Below, piece after piece: positions 15,025 to 18,961 of a stretch of 18,961 bases of DNA. The stretch spans positions 1 through 18,961 of the forward strand of contig MGML01000156.1 of the NCBI GenBank assembly GCA_001796415.1. Reading direction: 5' to 3'. The translations under genes and the position numbers were made by a program. The notes under the pieces are model-generated. The model was not told the origin of the DNA. It did not search any database and worked only from the letters and a program-made list of their open reading frames with translations. The DNA comes from Chloroflexi bacterium RBG_13_46_14 (GTDB lineage Bacteria > Chloroflexota > Dehalococcoidia > Dehalococcoidales > UBA2162). Every line of letters starts with the position of its first letter. The stretch's first letter is position 1.

Positions 15025-16803
15025 ATGAAACACATTATCTGGATAGTGGTAAGTTGCTTGTTGATATTATCACTGGTTCTTGTGTCCTGTGGCAAAAAAG
15101 AAGGACAGGAAACTGTTACTTCTTCAGATGAACCACAATACGGAGGTACACTCACGATAGCTATGGGAGGAGATGCAACCGACTTTCTTCCCTAGTCAAT
15201 TTTTACGGCATCCCCTGTCATGGCCTGTAACGAATGGCTCTGGAACGGTGACTGGACCAAAGGGGCAGCCGGCGGTTACGGTACGAACGAAGTTACCTGG
15301 GCAGCTTCAACAAACCTCCGTCCCTATAAAGCTTATTATCTCGCCGATGACATTCACTGGGAAATCGACGAAGGAGGGAAAACCGGTACCATATATTTTA
15401 AGATTAAAGAAGGAGTACATTTCTCTCTTGACCCGGATAACCCGATCAGTGTTATGGTCGGCGGTAGAGAAGTAACCGTCGATGATGTTATCTGGAACTA
15501 CGACATGCGCATGAACGATCCGAGAAATCACCCCGGACTTTTCCTTCACTCCAGTTTCCCCTGGACCGGGGGTATTTTCTGCAAGAAAATTGGTCCCAGG
15601 GAAGCATCTTACACATGTCCAATCGAGCAGTTACTGAACGGAGTAATGTTACTTTGCGATGGGGCTCAGATAATGCCCCCTGAAGTTGACGAGCAGTACG
15701 GAGAAGAATCGACGACCAACTGGCAGGTCTGCGTCGGTGCCGGGGCGTTTATGATGAAGGACCATATCGCCGATAACAAGATAGAACTCAAGAGAAATCC
15801 CAATTACTGGATGAAAAACCCTAGCGGTCCCGGAAAGGGTGATCAACTGCCTTATATCGATGGTGTCAAATATCTTATTATGCCTGATGTTTCTACCCAG
15901 CAGGCCGCCTTCCGTACCGGTACTCTTGACCAGATGAGTTCCATTTCCATTGAAGACAGGGCAACTCTCCTCCAGCAAAAACCGGATTTGAAATATGCCG
16001 AGGGCTTTATAGGCGCTGTCAGCTTGCTGGGAATGAGGACCGACCTTTCGGGCACACCTTTCGCTGATGTCAAAGTCCGCCGGGCAATGATGATGGCGAC
16101 TGATTTTACTGAGATCAACGAAGGCCTGTATCAGGGTCTTGGCCATATCCTTACCTGGCCTTACTGGCAGCAGAAAGGGTACGAAGGGCTTTACCTCGGT
16201 ATCGACGATTCAGATATGCCGGCGACAATCAAAGAACTCTATGTTTATAATCCTGATAAAGCCGTGGAATTACTTGAAGAAGCAGGTTATCCCGAAGGTT
16301 TCAAGGCTGAAATCGTTATGACCCAGAATGACGTTGATTATTATTCGGTAATCAAGGAAATGTGGGCAAAGGTTGGCATCGAGCTTGAATTCAATATTAT
16401 GGAATTCGGCAACTACTGGAGTACCTTAAGCAGCGTGGGTTATGACGAAATGATAGTCGGCGCTATACCACCTCCTTCTTCATGGCCTGAGGTAGCCGGT
16501 TATACCGGTGTAACGATGAGTAACTTCAGCCGGATTAATGACGCTCACGTCAATCAGGCAACCGACCATATGCTTACGACGGCGATTACCGACCTCGATG
16601 CCGCCATGACCGAAACCAGGGAACTGATGAAATACCTGCTCGAAGGTGCCTGGGTAATCCCGACTCCCAGATATCCGACTTATACCCTCTGGTGGCCATG
16701 GCTGAAGAACTATTCAGGAGAGAACTCAATAGGCTGGCTGGCTTTCAACTGGCCGTGGTGGGTATGGATTGATCAGGATGTGAAAGCAGAAATGGGATAC
16801 TAA
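15025..16803 (+). pseudogene. ABC transporter solute-binding lipoprotein (family 5), interrupted by an amber codon
   Basis: 593 codons including one in-frame TAG. The N-terminus is a lipoprotein signal: a short basic start, hydrophobic core and LVSC lipobox with Cys22, so the protein would be anchored outside the membrane. After a Gly/Thr-rich stretch (YGGTLTIAMGGD) the TAG occurs at codon 57 (15193-15195), and the frame then runs intact to 16803 with SBP_bac_5 features: REVTVDDVIWNYD, GAGAFMMKDH, LKRNPNYW, FADVKVRRAMMMATD, and ELLEEAGYPEGF. GAGG lies 8 bases before the ATG. The ATG at 15220 after the stop has no ribosome-binding site and would give a protein without export signal. Related proteins bind peptides, nickel or sugars; no permease or ATPase genes are adjacent. 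A point nonsense change (for example CAG to TAG), a read error, or readthrough could explain it. Confidence 0.85.
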
Positions 16804-16858
16804 TCAGAGACTTGATCATTATAATATCGAAATGATATACGGAGAAAGGAGGATAATA

Positions 16859-16999
16859 ATGCAAGGATATTGTGTTAAATGCCGGGCGAAGAAGGACATC
16901 AAAAATGCTAAAGCCATTAAAATGAAAAACGGAAAGCCTGCTACTCAGGGTGTATGCCCGACGTGTGGGACTAAGGTGTTTCGAATAGGTAAAGCCTAG
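16859..16999 (+). CDS. Small zinc ribbon protein, DUF5679 family
   Basis: A complete 46-residue protein. Two CxxC pairs (Cys5/Cys8 in YCVKC and Cys33/Cys36 in CPTCG) form a probable zinc ribbon, with a conserved basic centre (KMKNGKPATQGVCP) and a C-terminus ending RIGKA, which is the typical DUF5679 pattern. AAAGGAGG precedes the ATG with good spacing. It follows the lipoprotein gene by 55 bases and ends before a hairpin terminator. The role of the family is unknown; nucleic acid or ribosome binding is a guess based on charge and size. Confidence 0.88.
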   Translation: MQGYCVKCRAKKDIKNAKAIKMKNGKPATQGVCPTCGTKVFRIGKA

Positions 17000-17032
17000 A
17001 TTTTCACAGGAGATATTTACTGAATTAGAAAA

Positions 17033-17066
17033 GGGCTGGATACTTCGATGAAAGGATATCCAGCCC
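17033..17066 (+). terminator. Intrinsic terminator after the DUF5679 gene
   Basis: A perfect 10-bp stem, GGGCTGGATA (17033-17042) with TATCCAGCCC (17057-17066), 14-base loop. The following TGTTATTAT is only moderately T-rich, but position and stem strength support termination. Confidence 0.7.
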
Positions 17067-17181
17067 TGTTATTATCTGTGGATAATAATTCACCAGGTTC
17101 ACTCTTTCTCCTTTCCAAACACGGGAGGTGCAGGCGTTTCCGCCAAAATGTTTTGTGCAGTATCATGTATTATCTACTTTC

Positions 17182-17334
17182 ATGTATAAAGGGGAAGAAT
17201 ATACATATTGTGTGAGATGCGGCAAGATTAGCCTGAATCACCTCACCGGTAGTGTTGACTATCCCGAATCCGAATCTCAGCAGATTACCGGTGGAAAATC
17301 CGGAATGATATCATTGTTGAGCGTATCAAAATAA
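17182..17334 (+). CDS. Doubtful small CxxC protein
   Basis: A 50-residue frame beginning MYKGEEYTYCVRCGK. It has one CxxC pair, and the opening loosely resembles the start of the DUF5679 protein upstream, but the second CxxC is absent. There is no ribosome-binding site before the ATG. It could be a degenerate relative of that zinc ribbon or a chance frame. Confidence 0.25.
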   Translation: MYKGEEYTYCVRCGKISLNHLTGSVDYPESESQQITGGKSGMISLLSVSK

Positions 17335-17359
17335 ATAAAATAAAAAGGAGAAAATAGAA

Positions 17360-17548
17360 ATGGGTTATTTAAGAATACTGGCGGCGATACCGGGGTTTTT
17401 CCTGAGTTCACTGTTCCTTATGCTTCTGTGGGATGTGATTGCACCTAAACTTGATCTGGGGGATATCAATTACGTAACCTCGATGTTGATTACTATCACT
17501 CTCTGGATTGCGGTTGCCCCGCTGGCAGCAGTCGGTAAAAAGAAATAG
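17360..17548 (+). CDS. Small two-helix membrane protein
   Basis: A 62-residue hydrophobic protein with two predicted membrane helices (about 5-27 and 38-58) joined by a short acidic loop (PKLDLGD), ending in KKK, which suggests both termini face the cytoplasm. AAGGAG stands 9-10 bases before the ATG. No family is recognised. It precedes the DUF4389 gene by 159 bases on the same strand. Confidence 0.65.
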   Translation: MGYLRILAAIPGFFLSSLFLMLLWDVIAPKLDLGDINYVTSMLITITLWIAVAPLAAVGKKK

Positions 17549-17641
17549 TCAATTCAAAAAAAAAGATTGATAGGACCTACCCTCCGGAATAGATAGTCGA
17601 AGCCCACAGGTATATTGAAAAAGGTCATAAGAAGGGGCATG

Positions 17642-17690
17642 ATGTATTTACTGTTAACTCTGGTAACCAACAATATATCAATAAATACAT
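17642..17690 (+). repeat. Inverted repeat before the DUF4389 gene
   Basis: ATGTATTTA (17642-17650) and TAAATACAT (17682-17690) are perfect 9-base complements separated by 31 bases. The right arm touches the GAGGAG at 17691-17696 used by the DUF4389 gene, so it could be an operator or mask the ribosome-binding site. Confidence 0.4.
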
Positions 17691-17707
17691 GAGGAGACTC
17701 AGAAATA

Positions 17708-18340
17708 ATGCAGGAAAAGAAACGATATCCGATATCAGTCAGGGGAGAACTTACAAGTCCTCCGGGAGGTGGCTGGTGGTTATTGAAATGGCTATTGGCA
17801 CTACCGCACTATATAATCCTTGCATTCCTATGGGTAACGTTCGTAGTGGTTGTCGTTATCGCATTTTTCGCGATCCTTTTTACGGGAAAATACCCGAATA
17901 ATCTGTTTGACTTTAATACCGGAGTGTTGCGCTGGACCTGGCGGGTGGGTTTTTACAGTTACGAAGTCCTTGGAACTGACAAATATCCGCCATTCAGTCT
18001 TGATCCTGATGACGACTATCCGGCCGATCTGACAATCGAATATCCTGAAAAACTGTCCAAAGGCCTGGTACTGGTAAAATGGTGGCTGCTGGCGATCCCT
18101 CATTATATAGTCCTTTCACTATTTCAAGGTGGCGGCGGCCAGCACAGTCGGGTAGGTTTGACTTTCATCCTGGCGATCTTTGGCGCCATAGTGGTTATGT
18201 TCAAAGGGAAATACCCTGAAGATATTTTCAGGCTGGTGGTCGGTTTGAATCGATGGAGTTATCGAGTGTTTGCCTATGCTTCGCTGATGACGGATGAATA
18301 TCCTCCTTTCCGATTGTGGGATGATCAGGATAATACTTGA
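17708..18340 (+). CDS. DUF4389 membrane protein with two tandem domains
   Basis: A 210-residue membrane protein formed by two copies of the DUF4389 unit. Each has a hydrophobic helix ending in LLA-[LI]-PHYI (about 29-36 and 127-134), a second membrane stretch, then GKYP (60-63, 167-170), an R-W-[ST]-[WY]-RV motif (75-80, 182-187) and a closing YPPF (93-96, 198-201). The second copy carries a Gly-rich insert (GGGGQ, 141-145) between its helices. GAGGAG lies about 11 bases before the ATG, slightly far. Function of the family is unknown. It is not clearly joined in an operon with its neighbours. Confidence 0.85.
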   Translation: MQEKKRYPISVRGELTSPPGGGWWLLKWLLALPHYIILAFLWVTFVVVVVIAFFAILFTGKYPNNLFDFNTGVLRWTWRVGFYSYEVLGTDKYPPFSLDPDDDYPADLTIEYPEKLSKGLVLVKWWLLAIPHYIVLSLFQGGGGQHSRVGLTFILAIFGAIVVMFKGKYPEDIFRLVVGLNRWSYRVFAYASLMTDEYPPFRLWDDQDNT

Positions 18341-18590
18341 AGAGGATAATATTGTAAGGTATATGTTTGGAATAATATATCTTCTGTGAACCGTAGCTGA
18401 CACAACCATGTTGAAAATTAACGGGTCGGAGAGTTAAGTAACGTTTACAGATACCGCGTTCTTTCCCAGGTATTACGATGCACGGATGGCACTGATAAAG
18501 AACCAATATTTTTTTTCTGACAAATATCACATACCGATAACTGAGAGAATGTTATATTCTGCATAATAATATCAGCGAAAAGAGTGAATT

Positions 18591-18803
18591 ATGCCTTCTA
18601 AAATGGCATTAATCGATTATAATAAATGCAGACCCGGAGATTGTGAGGATGGTATTTGTCAGGCGGTGAAGGCCTGTGAAAAGAAACTGCTGGCCCAGGA
18701 AGCATCCTATGAACCGCCGATGCCGGATCCTTCTTTGTGCAAGGGGTGCGCCGATTGCGTAAGAGCCTGCCCGTACGGGGCGATAGAAATTATTAGAAAC
18801 TAG
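18591..18803 (+). CDS. 4Fe-4S binding protein with one standard and one unusual cysteine set
   Basis: A 70-residue protein. The C-terminal set Cys50-x2-Cys53-x2-Cys56-x3-Cys60-Pro is a classical 4Fe-4S ferredoxin site (CKGCADCVRACP). The N-terminal half has Cys13, Cys18, Cys23 and Cys29 with spacing x4, x4, x5, not the ferredoxin pattern but loosely like the N-terminus of archaeal/eukaryotic RLI-type proteins (ALIDYNKCRPGDC). It may hold a second cluster or another metal. No strong ribosome-binding site is visible. The FmdB-type gene follows 16 bases later on the same strand, so the two are likely co-transcribed. Electron transfer is the probable role; partner unknown. Confidence 0.8.
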   Translation: MPSKMALIDYNKCRPGDCEDGICQAVKACEKKLLAQEASYEPPMPDPSLCKGCADCVRACPYGAIEIIRN

Positions 18804-18819
18804 ACTTACGGAGGGTCCT

Positions 18820-18961
18820 ATGCCTATATACGAGTACAAGTGTAAAAAATGCGAAGGCAAGTTCGAGATGCTGCGCGGCATGTTCGAAAGCGATGAAGAT
18901 ATAAAATGCCCTGAGTGCGGCGAGAAGCATCCGGAAAGAATTTTTTCAGTATTCGGCAGTA
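18820..18961 (+). CDS. FmdB-type zinc ribbon protein (partial, runs off the window)
   Basis: The first 47 codons of a protein opening MPIYEYKCKKCEGKFE and continuing with a second CxxC (CPECG) at about residues 33-36. This is the usual start of the FmdB/putative regulatory zinc ribbon family. GGAGG precedes the ATG with good spacing. The C-terminal, usually low-complexity, part lies outside the window. The family's function is poorly known; its founding member was proposed as a regulator of a formamidase operon. Confidence 0.88.
   Translation, partial: MPIYEYKCKKCEGKFEMLRGMFESDEDIKCPECGEKHPERIFSVFGS

Larger units (their letters stand above)
17000..17359. other. Intergenic stretch with terminator and one doubtful small frame
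   Basis: After the DUF5679 gene this region holds the hairpin at 17033-17066 and a weak 51-codon frame (17182-17334). The remaining sequence shows no tRNA, repeat or clear promoter. Confidence 0.5.

Noticed and set aside
15193..15195. Pyrrolysine insertion at the amber codon
   Set aside because: No pyl genes are visible, the protein family gives no reason for it, and other genes here use TAG as an ordinary stop; kept only as a check in the finding.
17570..17901. Frame reading AHRYIEKGHKKGHDVF and continuing into the DUF4389 start
   Set aside because: Briefly protein-like, but it has no start signal and overlaps the well-supported DUF4389 gene in another frame.
1..18961. CRISPR array or short regularly spaced repeats
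   Set aside because: No run of regularly spaced direct repeats was seen anywhere in the window.

Overview
The window looks like a chromosomal segment of moderate GC from a free-living bacterium. The mix of genes (prfA-prmC pair, EF-G2-type paralogue, etfBA, SpoIIM-like membrane protein, DUF5679, DUF4389 and FmdB-type zinc ribbon proteins, a B12-binding radical SAM enzyme with an HpnP-like architecture, and a peptide/oligopeptide-type binding lipoprotein) resembles members of the Chloroflexota, probably a Dehalococcoidia-like lineage. This placement is inference from gene content; no rRNA is present to confirm it.

Layout. (a) 1-5221, plus strand: a polysaccharide-deacetylase-like protein, then prfA and prmC overlapping by four bases (release factor 1 and the methylase that modifies its GGQ glutamine), then etfB-etfA behind their own promoter. 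(b) A bidirectional hairpin terminator at 5241-5274 separates these from a long minus-strand run, 10489 down to 5303: xerD, a small C-terminally anchored protein, pcm, a nitroreductase, a SpoIIM-like membrane protein, and an EF-G paralogue with its own promoter. (c) 10671-12188, minus: a cobalamin-binding radical SAM enzyme, with a clear promoter and a long hairpin in its leader. (d) 12340-12498, plus: an initiator tRNA-fMet with a near-consensus promoter and a hairpin terminator. (e) About 12500-14700 is a decayed accessory patch: a lemA 3' fragment, two transposase tails (one IS630-family with an in-frame stop), a promoter-bearing gene stub cut off near the IS end, a DUF5343-like gene with a duplicated C-terminal unit, and a frameshifted LuxR-type HTH fragment. 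(f) 15025-16803, plus: a family 5 solute-binding lipoprotein interrupted by an amber codon 57 codons in. (g) 16859-18961, plus: small zinc ribbon, membrane, DUF4389, iron-sulfur and FmdB-type proteins.

The conserved parts are housekeeping: translation termination (prfA, prmC, initiator tRNA, EF-G paralogue), electron transfer (etfBA), protein repair (pcm) and chromosome dimer resolution (xerD). I found no CRISPR array and no recognisable defence or biosynthetic cluster. The points most worth a second look are the amber-interrupted lipoprotein, the C1-U72 initiator tRNA, the structured leader of the radical SAM gene, the duplicated C-terminal module of the DUF5343-like protein, and the iron-sulfur protein with odd cysteine spacing.
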